This document shows, in pieces, positions 7,268 to 17,006 of a DNA stretch of 64,000 bases. The position numbers were made by a program, and so were the translations under genes. Each line of letters opens with the position of its first letter. Positions within the stretch are counted from its first letter, which is position 1. Location of the stretch: assembly GCF_030686865.1 (NCBI RefSeq), contig NZ_JAQYUS010000009.1, forward strand, positions 1 through 64,000. Reading direction: 5' to 3'. The notes under the pieces are model-generated. The model did not search any database. It was not told the DNA's origin and saw only the letters and a list, made by a program, of their open reading frames with translations. Source of the stretch: Kaistella sp. SH40-3 (GTDB lineage Bacteria > Bacteroidota > Bacteroidia > Flavobacteriales > Weeksellaceae).

Positions 7268-9781
7268 ATGTCCCAAAATATTATTCCTCCTTCGGAGAGA
7301 ATCTCCCCGAGTTCCGTTTACTACTGTCCAATGGAATGTGAAGGTGAAAAAGTTTATTTCACTCAGGGGAAACGTTGTCCAGTTTGTAATATGTTTTTAG
7401 TTCCGATCGAAGAGAGAGCAGATTATCGCAACAAACCACAAACTTTTTCAAAGACCAATTTACCCGAAAGTTTCGAAGACAAAATTGGAGACTATTTTTG
7501 TCCCATGTTTTGCGAAAGCGATAAAACCTATCCATCTGATGTTGGTTGTCCGGTTTGTCACATGCATCTCGAAGAAATTACACAGGAATTGGTTAATGCT
7601 TCAACTCACCATCATCACAAGGAAGAAAAAACAGCACCGGTTATCGACCGGGAAAGTAATGCTGGTAAATATTACTGCCCGATGTTTTGTGAAGGCGACA
7701 AAGTTTATGATTCCAATGTTGGTTGTCCCGTTTGTGGAATGGACTTGGTTAAAATTCCAGAGAAAGGAGAAAAATCTAACGGAGACGATACCTATAAATT
7801 ATTAAGAACTAAATTTCTTATTGCTTTAGTTTTCACCGTTCCTGTTTTCATTTTATCGATGGGCGGAATGTGGTTTGATTTTCCCTTCTCTAATAAAACT
7901 CAAGGATTTTTAGAATTAATATTATCGATTCCTGTTATCTTTTATGCAGGTTGGTTTTTATTGAAAAGAGGATTTGTCTCCTTTAAAACCTGGAATCTCA
8001 ATATGTTCTCGCTTATTGCTTTAGGTTCTGCAGCGGCCTTTATTTTTAGTTTAGTCGCGCTTTTCTTTCCACATATTTTACCGCATGAGATTTCACACGG
8101 AGGCAACACACCACTTTATTTTGAGTCGGTTTGTGTGATTCTCACCTTGGTGATTATGGGGCAAATGCTTGAAGCCAGAGCCCATCAAAAAACGGGAAAA
8201 GCGATTGAGGAATTGATGAATCTTTCACCCGATGAAGCCAATCTGATCATTAATAATGTTGAAAAGAAAGTTCCGCTTTCTGAAGTTAAAATCGGTAATC
8301 TGTTAAGAGTAAAACCGGGCGAAAAAATCCCAGTTGACGGTGAAATTACGGAAGGAAATTCTACGGTTGATGAAAGCATGATTACAGGTGAACCCATTCC
8401 GATGGAGAAAAGCATTGGAATGATGGTGACTTCCGGAACGATTAATGGGAACGGAACCTTTTTAATGAAAGCCGAAAAAGTAGGTGATGAAACCCTGCTT
8501 TCTCAAATTATTAAAATGGTGAACGATGCAACCAGAAGCAAAGCACCAATTCAGAAATTAGCAGATAAAATATCGAAAATTTTTGTGCCAACTGTTATAG
8601 GAATTTCAGTTTTGACTTTTGTTCTATGGAGAATTTTCGGTGGCGAAAACGCGTTGATTTATGCTTTGGTGAATGCCGTTGCAGTTTTAATTGTGGCTTG
8701 TCCGTGTGCTTTAGGATTGGCGACACCGATGTCTTTAACGGTCGGAATTGCAAAAGGAGCCAAAAATGGAATCCTCATTAAGAATGCGGAAGCACTTGAA
8801 AAAATGCATAAAGTAAACGTTTTAATTACCGATAAGACAGGCACTTTGACGGAAGGAAAACCAACTTTGGATGAAGTAGTTCCTTCTGAAAATATTTTAA
8901 AGTCTGTGGTGTTACAATTGGCCGCTTCTTTAAATCAGAGTTCTGAACATCCACTTTCTAATGCAGTTCTAACCGAATTTAAAAAGGAAAATCAGGATTT
9001 TGAAAAAGTAGAAAACTTTGAAAATATTTCCGGAAAAGGAGTAAAAGGAATGATTAATGGTGAAGCAGTTTTACTTGGGAATGATTCTCTTTTAAAACAA
9101 TTTAAAATTGAAATTCCAGATTCTTTAAAACAAAAAATAACCGAAAATCAAGATCAAGCAAAGACGATTTCTTTCTTAGCCAAAGGAAATCAGGTTTTAG
9201 GAATTCTAAGTTTTTCAGATAATATTAAGGAGAGTTCCAAAAAAGCAATTCAATATTTAAAGGAGAATAACGTAGAAGTGATTATGATGACGGGCGACAA
9301 CGAACATACCGCAAAAGCGGTTGCTCAAGAATTAGGAATTACAAAATACTTTGCGAATTGTTTGCCACAGGATAAACTGGCTGAAATTAAAAGACTTCAA
9401 GCCGAAGGAAAAATAGTTGCTATGACTGGTGATGGAATTAATGATGCTCCCGCCTTAGCACAATCCAATGTGGGAATTGCCATGGGAACCGGAACTGATG
9501 TCGCCATCGAAAGCGCAGAAATCACGTTGTTGAAAGGAGATATTTTGGGCGTTGCAAAAGCGAAAATTTTGAGCGAAAAATTATTAAAGAATATTAAAGA
9601 AAATCTCTTCTTCGCCTTCCTCTATAATACTTTGGGAATCCCTGTTGCTGCAGGTTTGCTCTACCCTATTTTCGGTATTCTGATGAGTCCGATGATTGCG
9701 GCGGCAGCGATGAGTTTTAGTTCTGTTTCGGTAATTCTAAATTCTTTGCGATTAAATGGAGTTGATTTAAAAATTAAGTAA
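7268..9781 (+). CDS. copA: Cu(I)-exporting P1B-type ATPase with three CPMxC...CPxC metal-binding repeats
   Basis: An 837-residue P-type ATPase that would export Cu(I) across the inner membrane. The N-terminus carries three heavy-metal-binding repeats: C20/C24...C37/C40, C78/C82...C94/C97 and C137/C141...C153/C156, each CPMxC followed by CPVCxM, with an HHHH run at 114-117. No classical HMA (GMTCxxC) domain is seen. The core has the actuator TGEP (~373), the transmembrane C478-P-C480, the phosphorylated D522 in [13 protein letters not shown] (~560) and GDGIND (~721). The C-terminal helices carry YN and MSxxxAAAxMSxSS, as in the P1B-1 Cu(I) class. Silver could also be a substrate. It is a single gene, with no chaperone or CsoR-like gene beside it. 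Confidence 0.93.
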   Translation: MSQNIIPPSERISPSSVYYCPMECEGEKVYFTQGKRCPVCNMFLVPIEERADYRNKPQTFSKTNLPESFEDKIGDYFCPMFCESDKTYPSDVGCPVCHMHLEEITQELVNASTHHHHKEEKTAPVIDRESNAGKYYCPMFCEGDKVYDSNVGCPVCGMDLVKIPEKGEKSNGDDTYKLLRTKFLIALVFTVPVFILSMGGMWFDFPFSNKTQGFLELILSIPVIFYAGWFLLKRGFVSFKTWNLNMFSLIALGSAAAFIFSLVALFFPHILPHEISHGGNTPLYFESVCVILTLVIMGQMLEARAHQKTGKAIEELMNLSPDEANLIINNVEKKVPLSEVKIGNLLRVKPGEKIPVDGEITEGNSTVDESMITGEPIPMEKSIGMMVTSGTINGNGTFLMKAEKVGDETLLSQIIKMVNDATRSKAPIQKLADKISKIFVPTVIGISVLTFVLWRIFGGENALIYALVNAVAVLIVACPCALGLATPMSLTVGIAKGAKNGILIKNAEALEKMHKVNVLITDKTGTLTEGKPTLDEVVPSENILKSVVLQLAASLNQSSEHPLSNAVLTEFKKENQDFEKVENFENISGKGVKGMINGEAVLLGNDSLLKQFKIEIPDSLKQKITENQDQAKTISFLAKGNQVLGILSFSDNIKESSKKAIQYLKENNVEVIMMTGDNEHTAKAVAQELGITKYFANCLPQDKLAEIKRLQAEGKIVAMTGDGINDAPALAQSNVGIAMGTGTDVAIESAEITLLKGDILGVAKAKILSEKLLKNIKENLFFAFLYNTLGIPVAAGLLYPIFGILMSPMIAAAAMSFSSVSVILNSLRLNGVDLKIK

Positions 9782-9788
9782 TTTGTGT

Positions 9789-9985
9789 AACCACAAAGAC
9801 ACAAATTTTTTTTGGTACTAATTGTATTTAACACATAAGTCACATTAGTTTTTTAGTTAAACTCAAGTTCACAATAGTATTGTGTACGGCAATTTTCGTA
9901 GAAAATCTAATGACCTAAAATTCTTAATTGAAAACTTAATGGTTAAATTTCAATTAATGTTTCAAACCTTTGTGACTTTGTGGTT
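9789..9985. repeat. Inverted repeat AACCACAAAGnCACAAA flanking the gap
   Basis: The 17-mer at 9789-9805 and the reverse complement of 9969-9985 match at 16 of 17 positions. They bracket the 231-bp gap between the convergent copper ATPase and polyprenyl synthase genes. The sequence looks like a dispersed intergenic element; the stretch between the arms shows no coding potential. Confidence 0.5.
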
Positions 9986-10012
9986 TAAAAAAGAAAATGT
10001 TTTGAGGGGAAA

Positions 10013-10990
10013 TTAAAACTTTCTTTCAATTACGTAATCAAGCATTAATTGTAATGATTGCTTGGCTTCAGAATCTGGAAATTCGCTGAGAATAGTTTTG
10101 GCTTTTTGTTGGTAATCGTTCATCTTATCGACCGCATAATCTAAACCGCCAGATTTTTTCACAAACTCTATAAGTTCTTTAACTCTTTTCTGATCGTTGT
10201 TGTAACGCTTAATCGTAGTGAAATAATATTTACGGTCCTTTTCGTTCGCAGTTTTTAAAGCGTGAATTAAAGGCAAAGTCATTTTCTGTTCTTTAATGTC
10301 AATTCCAACCGGTTTGCCAATAATGGTTGTGGTTAAATAATCGAACAAATCATCTTTGATTTGAAACGCCATTCCGGTCAGCGTACCGAACTCCATCATT
10401 TTCTTAGATAATGTTTCATCATTGCTGGTAGAAAGTACGCCGATTTCACAGCAAGCCGCAATTAAGGTCGCCGTTTTCTGACGGATAATTTCGTAATAAA
10501 CTTCTTCGGTAATATCTAATTTTCGGGCTTTCTCCAATTGAAGCAATTCACCTTCTGCCATTTCCCGAATCGTTCTAGAAATCACCGCAAGCAGATCGAA
10601 ATCTTTATGATCGGTGGACAATAAAACGGCTTTTGATAATAGATAATCTCCAACTAAAACTGCAATTTTATTTTTCCATAACGCATTGATGGAAAAGAAA
10701 TTACGGCGTTTGAAACTTTCATCAACTACATCATCATGAACCAAAGTTGCAGTGTGAATCAATTCGATCATAGAAGCGCCGCGAAAGGTTTTTTCGTTCA
10801 CATCACCAACCAGTTTTGCGCAAAGAAATACAAACATCGGACGCATTTGTTTTCCTTTTGTAGTTACGATGAATCTTGTAACCTTGTCCAAAAGTGCCAC
10901 ATTGCTCTGCATGGATTCATAAAACTTCTGTTCAAAAAGTTTCATCTCTGCATTAATCGGTTTCTTAATTTCTTCTACGATGTTCGCCAC
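10013..10990 (-). CDS. Polyprenyl (all-trans) diphosphate synthase
   Basis: A 325-residue isoprenyl diphosphate synthase. It extends allylic diphosphates with isopentenyl diphosphate; in flavobacteria the product usually becomes the menaquinone side chain. The first aspartate-rich motif is D86-D87-V-V-D90 (HDDVVDE) and the second D213-D214-L-F-D217 (QIKDDLFDY), with the usual GKQMRP basic region near residue 46. Length fits long-chain synthases. Residues before the first motif (E-L-I-H-T-A-T-L-V-H) do not allow a safe chain-length call. It is monocistronic and convergent with the copper ATPase. Confidence 0.9.
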   Translation of the reverse strand: MANIVEEIKKPINAEMKLFEQKFYESMQSNVALLDKVTRFIVTTKGKQMRPMFVFLCAKLVGDVNEKTFRGASMIELIHTATLVHDDVVDESFKRRNFFSINALWKNKIAVLVGDYLLSKAVLLSTDHKDFDLLAVISRTIREMAEGELLQLEKARKLDITEEVYYEIIRQKTATLIAACCEIGVLSTSNDETLSKKMMEFGTLTGMAFQIKDDLFDYLTTTIIGKPVGIDIKEQKMTLPLIHALKTANEKDRKYYFTTIKRYNNDQKRVKELIEFVKKSGGLDYAVDKMNDYQQKAKTILSEFPDSEAKQSLQLMLDYVIERKF

Positions 10991-11082
10991 GAATGAGTGA
11001 TAAAGGATTAAAATTTATGAATAGTTACAAAGATAATTATAAATAAAGAATATCTTAGAATTTATCGGCCTTTCAAATTAAT

Positions 11083-11958
11083 TTATTTCAGTTTTTCAAA
11101 AGGAATAAAATACAAATATGGTTTTACTTTAATAATTGGCAAATTAAATTCTTCGCCGGAAATATAAATTCCTTGTTCATCTACTGCAATTCCTTCTATT
11201 TGTCCGATTGTTAAAGAACTTCCGAGGTAATACTTTTTTGGTTTGTCTTCAAAGAAAATTCCAGGTTTGGTTTCATTGAAAATGGTCAGAAAAACTTCTG
11301 CTTTTTTGGTATATCCTACTAAATATAATTTCTGATTAAAATAGGCCGCATCCGTTACAACGTAGCCTGTTGGGAAATTTTCTATTTTTTGTGCGGCTTG
11401 ATTTTCTGAAATCGCTGGATCAATAATATAATGAGTGGTCAATTTTGAAGCCCATTCTTTAGTGAAAATATGAATTTTTCCGTTTAGAAAAATCATGGCT
11501 TCGGCATCGAAATTATTATTTAGGTTTTTTGGAGTAAAATCTTTTTGTTCCGGGTAATAAAAAGGAAACTGTTCAATTCCTGCTAAATCTATTGAATCTC
11601 GCATAGGAATTTTATAAATTACTAAATCCTTTCTTGATCCAACATTATTACCGAAATCACCTACATATAAATTGGTTGAATCTGACGTAATGGCTTCCCA
11701 ATCTCTATTGATGAGATTGGTTTTTAAAACATTTTCAATCTTTCCAGTTTCTTTATTTATTTCAAATATTTCAGAAGAATTCCCGCTATCATTAATGGTG
11801 AAAAGTCGTTTATTAAAAAAATCTAAACTAGAATTCTCATTGATGGAATCACTTAAAACTGCGGTTCTGTATTTGTTGATTTTGAACCACTCATAATTTT
11901 GCTGAGCAGAAAAACACAACGATATCAAGATCGAAAATAGGAGAATGAACTTCTGCAT
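11083..11958 (-). CDS. Secreted hypothetical protein, probable beta-propeller
   Basis: A 291-residue protein with a clear signal peptide (hydrophobic residues 5-17, cleavage near SAQQ). The body is rich in short beta-strands and repeats of the kind LYVGDFGNN, KIHIFTKEW, KLYLVGYTKK, GIYISGEE, suggesting a WD40/NHL-like propeller. Residues 90-105 (DWEAITSDSTNLYVGDFG) resemble the start of secreted flavobacterial proteins that often also carry a T9SS sorting domain; none is present here. No catalytic motif is recognised. It is probably periplasmic. It is a lone gene between the polyprenyl synthase and DUF1275 genes on the same strand. Confidence 0.6.
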   Translation of the reverse strand: MQKFILLFSILISLCFSAQQNYEWFKINKYRTAVLSDSINENSSLDFFNKRLFTINDSGNSSEIFEINKETGKIENVLKTNLINRDWEAITSDSTNLYVGDFGNNVGSRKDLVIYKIPMRDSIDLAGIEQFPFYYPEQKDFTPKNLNNNFDAEAMIFLNGKIHIFTKEWASKLTTHYIIDPAISENQAAQKIENFPTGYVVTDAAYFNQKLYLVGYTKKAEVFLTIFNETKPGIFFEDKPKKYYLGSSLTIGQIEGIAVDEQGIYISGEEFNLPIIKVKPYLYFIPFEKLK

Positions 11959-12044
11959 TGATTATTTTAAATTTTTAACCTTCTTTTAATTGTTGCAATA
12001 CATTCGGTCTTGTCAAATGTCTGCCTAAATAATTCTGTTTGTAA

Positions 12045-12764
12045 TCATCCTCTGTTGCGTCTTAATAAGAGATATTTGATTTTTAAGAAATCGTATAATA
12101 ATCCTCCTAACAAAATAATTGAGCCGAGAATTAAGGTTTTGATGCCGAAATGCTCAAATAAGACGCCGCCTGAGACTCCGCCCACAAAAAACATGATAAT
12201 AATCGTGAGGCGTAATTTTATGGATTTCAGTAACCTGCGTTTGTGAAACTGATCTTTATAAAAAAACAATTGTGAAAATTCAATACCCATATCCGTGAAA
12301 AGTCCGGTTAAATGCGTTGTTCGAACAATCGATTTCGAAATACTCGTAACCAGTGAGTTTTGCATTCCCATGGCAAAAAGCAAACTGTAAGCGATAACGT
12401 CAGGATTTACTTTTATGAGATAGTTTCCTGTAAACGCGATGACGGTAAGGATCAAGGCTTCAGTAATGATGGGGAAAACATAGGTTTCATTTTCCCTGAT
12501 TCTAGAGTAGGTTTCTACTATAAAATTCGCGAAGAATGCGCCAAAGAAAAAGTAGAAAACAAATAGCGCCAGATGAAAAGCATTTGTAAAATTGAGTTTG
12601 AAAACTTCATCGACGAAAAAGGCAAAATGTCCAGTAACATTGGTGGTCAACCGCTGAACCGAAAAAAAGCCTACAACATTCACTAGACCTGCCACAAAGG
12701 AAAGCAGCGAGGCGATGCCAAGGTTATGTCTGGGTGTTCTGGTTTTGCCGATGTGGGAAAACAT
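12045..12764 (-). CDS. YoaK/DUF1275 family membrane protein
   Basis: A 239-residue inner-membrane protein of the DUF1275 (YoaK) family, with about six hydrophobic segments. The opening LLSFVAGLVNVVGFFSVQRLTTNVTG and the later MGMQNSLVTSISKSIVRTTHLTGL are typical of the family; no transport function is established. It is translationally coupled to rlmN: the rlmN stop and this start overlap as TAATG at 12,764. It is the last gene of the queA, four-helix-bundle, rlmN, DUF1275 run. Confidence 0.85.
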   Translation of the reverse strand: MFSHIGKTRTPRHNLGIASLLSFVAGLVNVVGFFSVQRLTTNVTGHFAFFVDEVFKLNFTNAFHLALFVFYFFFGAFFANFIVETYSRIRENETYVFPIITEALILTVIAFTGNYLIKVNPDVIAYSLLFAMGMQNSLVTSISKSIVRTTHLTGLFTDMGIEFSQLFFYKDQFHKRRLLKSIKLRLTIIIMFFVGGVSGGVLFEHFGIKTLILGSIILLGGLLYDFLKIKYLLLRRNRG

Positions 12765-13798
12765 TACTCACTGCTTTTATTTGCGAGTTGTCCACAAGCC
12801 GCATCGATATCGCCACCACGACTTCGTCGAATCAGAACGGTAATGCCGGCTTTTTCTAATTGTCGAACGTAGTTGTCTTCCGCTGCTTTATTACATTGGT
12901 CGTATTTTCCGTCGCCGATTGGATTATACTGAATGAGATTCACTTTGCTCGGAATCTGCTTGCAATATCTAATTAATGCTTTGATATCTTCATCCTGGTC
13001 ATTTATTCCTTTCCAAACGCAATATTCGAAAGTGATGATGTTTCCTGTTTTTTCATACCAATATTTTAGAGAATCCATAATATCGGTTAACGGGAACTTA
13101 TCGGAGAAAGGCATTATTTCATTTCTCTTTTTCTCGATAGCAGAATGTAAAGACAATGCTAATTTAACTTTAATGTCTTCATCAGCAAGCATTTTTATCA
13201 TCTTCGGAATTCCAGAAGTAGAAACGGTAATCCTTCTTGGCGACATTCCTAAACCTGAAGGTTCAGTGATTTTTTTAATCGACTCGACAACGTTTTTGTA
13301 ATTCATCATCGGCTCGCCCATTCCCATAAACACAATGTTTGAAAGTGGTCGGTCGAAATACAATCTACTTTGTCTGTCGATTAAGGCAACTTGATCTACA
13401 ATTTCTGCGACTTCTAAATTTCGCATTCTTTTCAATCTTGCCGTTGCACAAAATTCACAATTCAGGGAACAGCCGACTTGAGAGGAAACACAAGCTGTAG
13501 TTCGGGTTTCGGTCGGGATTAAAACGGATTCTACTAAAAGTCCGTCGTGTAATTTTACGCCGTTTTTAATGGTTCCATCTTTCGATTTTTGAAGTTGATC
13601 GACCGAAATTGGATTGATCATGTATTCTTTTGAAATACGATCACGCAAATCTTTAGAAAGATTCGTCATCTCCTCGATCGAATGCATGTTTTTACTCCAA
13701 AGCCAGTCATAGACTTGTTTTGCACGGAAAGGTTTCTCGCCCAAAGAGACGAAATATTCCTGTAATTGATCGAGTGATAAAGTTCGGATGTCCTTCAT
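12764..13798 (-). CDS. rlmN: Dual-specificity 23S rRNA A2503 / tRNA A37 C2-methyltransferase
   Basis: A 344-residue radical SAM methyltransferase that methylates C2 of A2503 in 23S rRNA and, in E. coli, A37 of some tRNAs. The [4Fe-4S] motif C110-x3-C114-x2-C117 (GCSLNCEFC) is intact, followed by NIVFMGMGEPMMNY and RRITVSTSG. The C-terminal Cys in DAACGQL (about 337) is at the position of the methyl-carrying cysteine. It follows the repeat-flanked four-helix-bundle gene and overlaps the DUF1275 gene by one base. Confidence 0.95.
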   Translation of the reverse strand: MKDIRTLSLDQLQEYFVSLGEKPFRAKQVYDWLWSKNMHSIEEMTNLSKDLRDRISKEYMINPISVDQLQKSKDGTIKNGVKLHDGLLVESVLIPTETRTTACVSSQVGCSLNCEFCATARLKRMRNLEVAEIVDQVALIDRQSRLYFDRPLSNIVFMGMGEPMMNYKNVVESIKKITEPSGLGMSPRRITVSTSGIPKMIKMLADEDIKVKLALSLHSAIEKKRNEIMPFSDKFPLTDIMDSLKYWYEKTGNIITFEYCVWKGINDQDEDIKALIRYCKQIPSKVNLIQYNPIGDGKYDQCNKAAEDNYVRQLEKAGITVLIRRSRGGDIDAACGQLANKSSE

Positions 13799-13859
13799 TG
13801 TGTAGTAAGAGCCAAGTAAAAAGTAAAAAGAGCCAAGTTTTACAAATGTGTTTTTTAAA

Positions 13860-13889
13860 GAGCCAGATGAAAGTGAAAAGAGCCATATG
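13860..13889. repeat. Degenerate second copy of the inverted-repeat arm
   Basis: A 30-base stretch beginning GAGCCAGATGAAAGTGAAAA and ending with a further GAGCCA-type block repeats the left arm (13,809-13,837) at a 51-bp period. It ends just before the stop codon of the four-helix-bundle gene. Confidence 0.5.
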
Positions 13890-13890
13890 T

Positions 13891-14238
13891 TTACAACTTG
13901 GTATTGTTTACAATTGCTCCAAATATGTTTTTAAGTTCTGTACTTTCAGCAAGTAGTTGATCCAATTCTTCATTCTGTCCTTCTTCGAGTGCTTTAATCA
14001 CTCTCAACCAATAATTGGATTCTCTTGTTTCTCGTAACGAAATTTTGACTTTATTTTTAAAGTCTGCTTTTGAAGAGCCCGCTTGAGATTCTTCATAATT
14101 AGCACCAAGTGAAGTTGAAGATTTTCCCAATTGAAATCGTATTAACCGATATTCTGGATCATTTGGAAGTTTCCTTAAAAACTTTAGACAATGAATTCCA
14201 AACCAAAAGGTCCTCTCTAGTAAATCATTCTTTTTCAT
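13891..14238 (-). CDS. Four-helix-bundle protein (23S rRNA intervening-sequence protein family)
   Basis: A 115-residue all-alpha protein of the S23/intervening-sequence protein family, related in fold to Avd of diversity-generating retroelements. Typical features are the N-terminal LERTFWFGIHCLKFLRKLP, the QLGKSSTSLGANYEES helix and KISLRETRESNYWLRVI. The biochemical role of this family is unknown; Avd-like members bind nucleic acid as pentamers. A TAACTTTA box about 20 bases before the ATG could be its own promoter. It is framed by near-perfect inverted repeats and splits queA from rlmN, so it looks like an insertion. Confidence 0.85.
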   Translation of the reverse strand: MKKNDLLERTFWFGIHCLKFLRKLPNDPEYRLIRFQLGKSSTSLGANYEESQAGSSKADFKNKVKISLRETRESNYWLRVIKALEEGQNEELDQLLAESTELKNIFGAIVNNTKL

Positions 14239-14342
14239 AAAAAAATTTTGATTTACTAAAGTTAACCTTTATAATTTATATAAAATATCAAGTATCTTAC
14301 TTGGTTCTTTTTACTTTTTACTTGGCTCTTCTTCTTTATTTC

Positions 14343-15392
14343 TTAGATGATCAACATGGCATCACCGTAAGAATAGAATTTATATTTGTGTTTCACCGCT
14401 TCTTCATAAGCGTGCATTAAAAAATCTTTTCCTGCAAATGCTGCCACCATCATCATCAAGGTAGATTTTGGCGTATGAAAGTTAGTGATCATACAGTTTG
14501 CAACACCGAAATCATGTGGAGGAAAAATAAATTTATTGGTCCAACCGTGGTAAGGTCCAATTTTTCTATTTGAAGAAACTGAAGTTTCAATCGTTCTCAT
14601 TGTCGTTGTTCCAACAGCGCAAACTCTTCTGCCTTCTTCTACCGCTTTGTTAATGATATCAGCATTTTCTTGCGTAATAATCGCTTCCTCAGATTCCATT
14701 TTGTGTTTCGATAAATCTTCAACTTCGATTGGGTTGAATGTTCCTAAACCAACGTGAAGGGTTATTTCTGCAAAATCAATTCCTTTGATTTCTAATCTTT
14801 TCATCAAATGTCTGGAGAAGTGTAAACCTGCAGTGGGCGCTGCAACAGCACCTTCATGTTTTGCATAAATCGTTTGGTAACGTTCTGCATCTTCTGGTTC
14901 TACCTCTCTTTTAATATATTTTGGAAGTGGAGTTTCACCCAGTTCTTTCAATTTAGTACGGAATTCTTCGTAAGAACCATCGTATAAAAATCTTAAAGTT
15001 CTTCCTCTTGAAGTGGTATTGTCAATAACTTCAGCCACCAAACCTTCATCTTCAGTAAAGAATAATTTATTACCGATTCTGATTTTACGCGCTGGATCTA
15101 CCAATACATCCCAAACACGAGTTTCTTTATCTAATTCTCTTAACAAGAAAACTTCAATCTTGGCACCCGTTTTTTCTTTGTTACCATACAATCTTGCTGG
15201 GAAAACTTTAGTATTGTTAAAGATAAAAAGATCGTGCTCATCAAAATAATCAACAACATCTTTAAAATGTTTATGTTCAATGGTTTGCGTTGCACGATTA
15301 AGAACCATGAGTTTCGCATCGTCTCTATGTTCTGCTGGATGCTCTGCCAAAAGTTCTTCCGGCAAGTCAAAATTAAAATGGGATGTTTTCAT
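14343..15392 (-). CDS. queA: S-adenosylmethionine:tRNA ribosyltransferase-isomerase
   Basis: A 349-residue QueA. It transfers and isomerises the ribosyl moiety of AdoMet to 7-aminomethyl-7-deazaguanine at position 34 of tRNA, giving epoxyqueuosine. Family segments are [21 protein letters not shown] at the N-terminus, [38 protein letters not shown] and [19 protein letters not shown]. Length is typical. Other queuosine genes are not in the window. It lies upstream of the four-helix-bundle unit and rlmN on the same strand, so a tRNA/rRNA modification operon interrupted by an insertion is plausible. Confidence 0.96.
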   Translation of the reverse strand: MKTSHFNFDLPEELLAEHPAEHRDDAKLMVLNRATQTIEHKHFKDVVDYFDEHDLFIFNNTKVFPARLYGNKEKTGAKIEVFLLRELDKETRVWDVLVDPARKIRIGNKLFFTEDEGLVAEVIDNTTSRGRTLRFLYDGSYEEFRTKLKELGETPLPKYIKREVEPEDAERYQTIYAKHEGAVAAPTAGLHFSRHLMKRLEIKGIDFAEITLHVGLGTFNPIEVEDLSKHKMESEEAIITQENADIINKAVEEGRRVCAVGTTTMRTIETSVSSNRKIGPYHGWTNKFIFPPHDFGVANCMITNFHTPKSTLMMMVAAFAGKDFLMHAYEEAVKHKYKFYSYGDAMLII

Positions 15393-15590
15393 CTTTTTAA
15401 ATTACGGTTTAAAAATTAGATCCGAAAAAGGAAAAATTTTCGGAGTGCAAATATACGACATTGAAAAGGCAAAGTCAAGTAAATGCGTGCTTTAATAATA
15501 TCGTGACTTATTGAAGACTTTTTTAAGAGAAGTTGAAAATTAAAATTCAACAGATGAAAACTATGGGAAAATTTTGGAATGGTAAGACGA

Positions 15591-16235
15591 TTATTTTAAT
15601 TCTTTTGGAATCGTTATTTTTAAATCGACATTTTTGTATTCCTTTAAATTAGTTTGACAAATATTATTATTAAATTTCTCAATACTTTGTGTTACTATGT
15701 AATTTCCAATTTCGGAAAACTTGTAAGTGCCGTCTGACCAATGAAGACAATCTGACCGATATAATTGAATCAAATTTTTATTGGCCATTTTTAGGGTAAT
15801 TAGATTCTCTACTTTTGGCTTTTTTGCTCGTTTTGAAGGGTAAATTTTTAAAGAAACAATCTTCGGATTGTTCGCTGAAATTTCAGAAAATTCGTATCGG
15901 TAATTTTCATGTTTAATGATGTTTTGCAACTTAGAGGTATTAACGTATAAAAATTGGAATTCAATTTCGTGCCCAACTTTAGATTCAATTACTGAAAAGT
16001 GATGGGCTAAATTTCTTTGATGATCATAAAGGGTGGCTGTGAAATCTGCGTCATTCTTTATTAATTTTAAATAATAAGAAAAGTCGTCAGAATTGTGATA
16101 ACTCACCAAATCACGGGTGAATTTATTTTTAGAATTTTCACTCGAATATTTTGTTAAAAAATCGAATTCGTAGGTTTGAGCAAAACCCAAACTGAAAAAC
16201 AGCACCAAAAATAAAATAGAAATTTTTCTCATCAA
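15591..16235 (-). CDS. Secreted hypothetical protein
   Basis: A 214-residue protein with a signal peptide (MMRKISILFLVLFFSLGFAQ, cleavage probably after FAQ). I recognise no family. The rest is strand-rich, with lysines and asparagines throughout and two cysteines (about 170 and 193) that might pair. It is divergent from the lipoprotein gene at 16,373 and follows a 198-bp gap after queA. The start could be the second Met at 16,232. Probably periplasmic. Confidence 0.6.
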   Translation of the reverse strand: MMRKISILFLVLFFSLGFAQTYEFDFLTKYSSENSKNKFTRDLVSYHNSDDFSYYLKLIKNDADFTATLYDHQRNLAHHFSVIESKVGHEIEFQFLYVNTSKLQNIIKHENYRYEFSEISANNPKIVSLKIYPSKRAKKPKVENLITLKMANKNLIQLYRSDCLHWSDGTYKFSEIGNYIVTQSIEKFNNNICQTNLKEYKNVDLKITIPKELK

Positions 16236-16372
16236 GAAGCAATTTTATAATTAAACACTCCTCCAATTTTTTTTAAATGAAGGTTGAACATCCAAACAAA
16301 TATAGAAATTTTAACAATAAAAATTGCAATGGAACGATAAATGTAAGGCTTTAAAAAATCAAAATTTTTATT

Positions 16373-16921
16373 GTGAAAAAGTTATCATTGCTTACAGGGA
16401 TATTGGTGTTGTTCTTTATGACAAGTTGTAGAGATATTGTGAATTCTGTTTTAGATGTTCTGCCCCCATTCGATGTTCCGTTCAGCACAAATATTGATGT
16501 TCCGTTGGCAAGCGTCAGTACGACAACTTATACCAAGACTCCAGATCTGCCGATGAATATTGATCTGAATGCAAAGATTAAAGAAAACAACTCAAATTTT
16601 TCGGTCAATAACTTGAAATCGGCCAAGTTAAATACGTTGAGTTTGGATTATGTAAATTCAACTTTGGGGAATAAATTAGATGTTATTAAAAATGCGAGAA
16701 TTTATATTAATGCGCCCAATCAAGCCGACCGATTAATTGCAACAGCGTATGACAATACGAATCCTAACACCATTACGTTTACTTTGGAAGATGCGGAAAT
16801 TCTGGAATACTTCCGAACCACTCAAAACTCGTTAGTCATTGAAATTATGGGAAGCAGAGTTACCGCCGACCAAATTAAAATGAAGATGAATGCAGGCTTT
16901 AAAATAAAAGTACAACTTTAA
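16373..16921 (+). CDS. Putative lipoprotein, hypothetical
   Basis: A 182-residue protein starting at GTG, with a lipoprotein signal: hydrophobic residues 4-16 then the lipobox MTSC19. The mature part opens with a Pro/Val-rich stretch and contains beta-strand segments (IDVPLASVSTTTYTKTPDLP, KNARIYINAPNQADRLIA). I do not recognise the family; similar small surface lipoproteins are common in flavobacteria. It is monocistronic, with a strong terminator 8 bases after the stop. Confidence 0.65.
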   Translation: MKKLSLLTGILVLFFMTSCRDIVNSVLDVLPPFDVPFSTNIDVPLASVSTTTYTKTPDLPMNIDLNAKIKENNSNFSVNNLKSAKLNTLSLDYVNSTLGNKLDVIKNARIYINAPNQADRLIATAYDNTNPNTITFTLEDAEILEYFRTTQNSLVIEIMGSRVTADQIKMKMNAGFKIKVQL

Positions 16922-16928
16922 ATTAGAG

Positions 16929-16957
16929 AAAAGACCGAATCAATTTTCGGTCTTTTT
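16929..16957. terminator. Bidirectional terminator
   Basis: AAAAGACCGAA and TTCGGTCTTTT pair as an 11-bp stem with T-runs on both strands, between the lipoprotein gene (+) and the glycosylase gene (-). Confidence 0.8.
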
Positions 16958-17006
16958 AATTCAATCAAGAGAATTTAAATTTTTTTTCTAAATCGATTCC
17001 TTAATT

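Larger units (their letters stand above)
13809..14328. mobile_element. 520-bp unit: four-helix-bundle gene between 29-bp inverted repeats
   Basis: The 29 bases at 13,809-13,837 match the reverse complement of 14,300-14,328 at 28 of 29 positions; each arm starts GAGCCAAGTAAAAAG. Between them lies one gene for a 23S-intervening-sequence-type four-helix-bundle protein. The unit begins 11 bases before the rlmN start and ends 15 bases after the queA stop. In a read-through minus-strand transcript the arms could form a long stem enclosing the gene, the same architecture as intervening sequences in 23S rRNA. Mobility is inferred; no transposase is encoded. Confidence 0.6.

Noticed and set aside
7485..7805. 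Second plus-strand frame within the copper ATPase repeats
   Set aside because: It is an out-of-frame reading of the duplicated Cys4 coding sequence.
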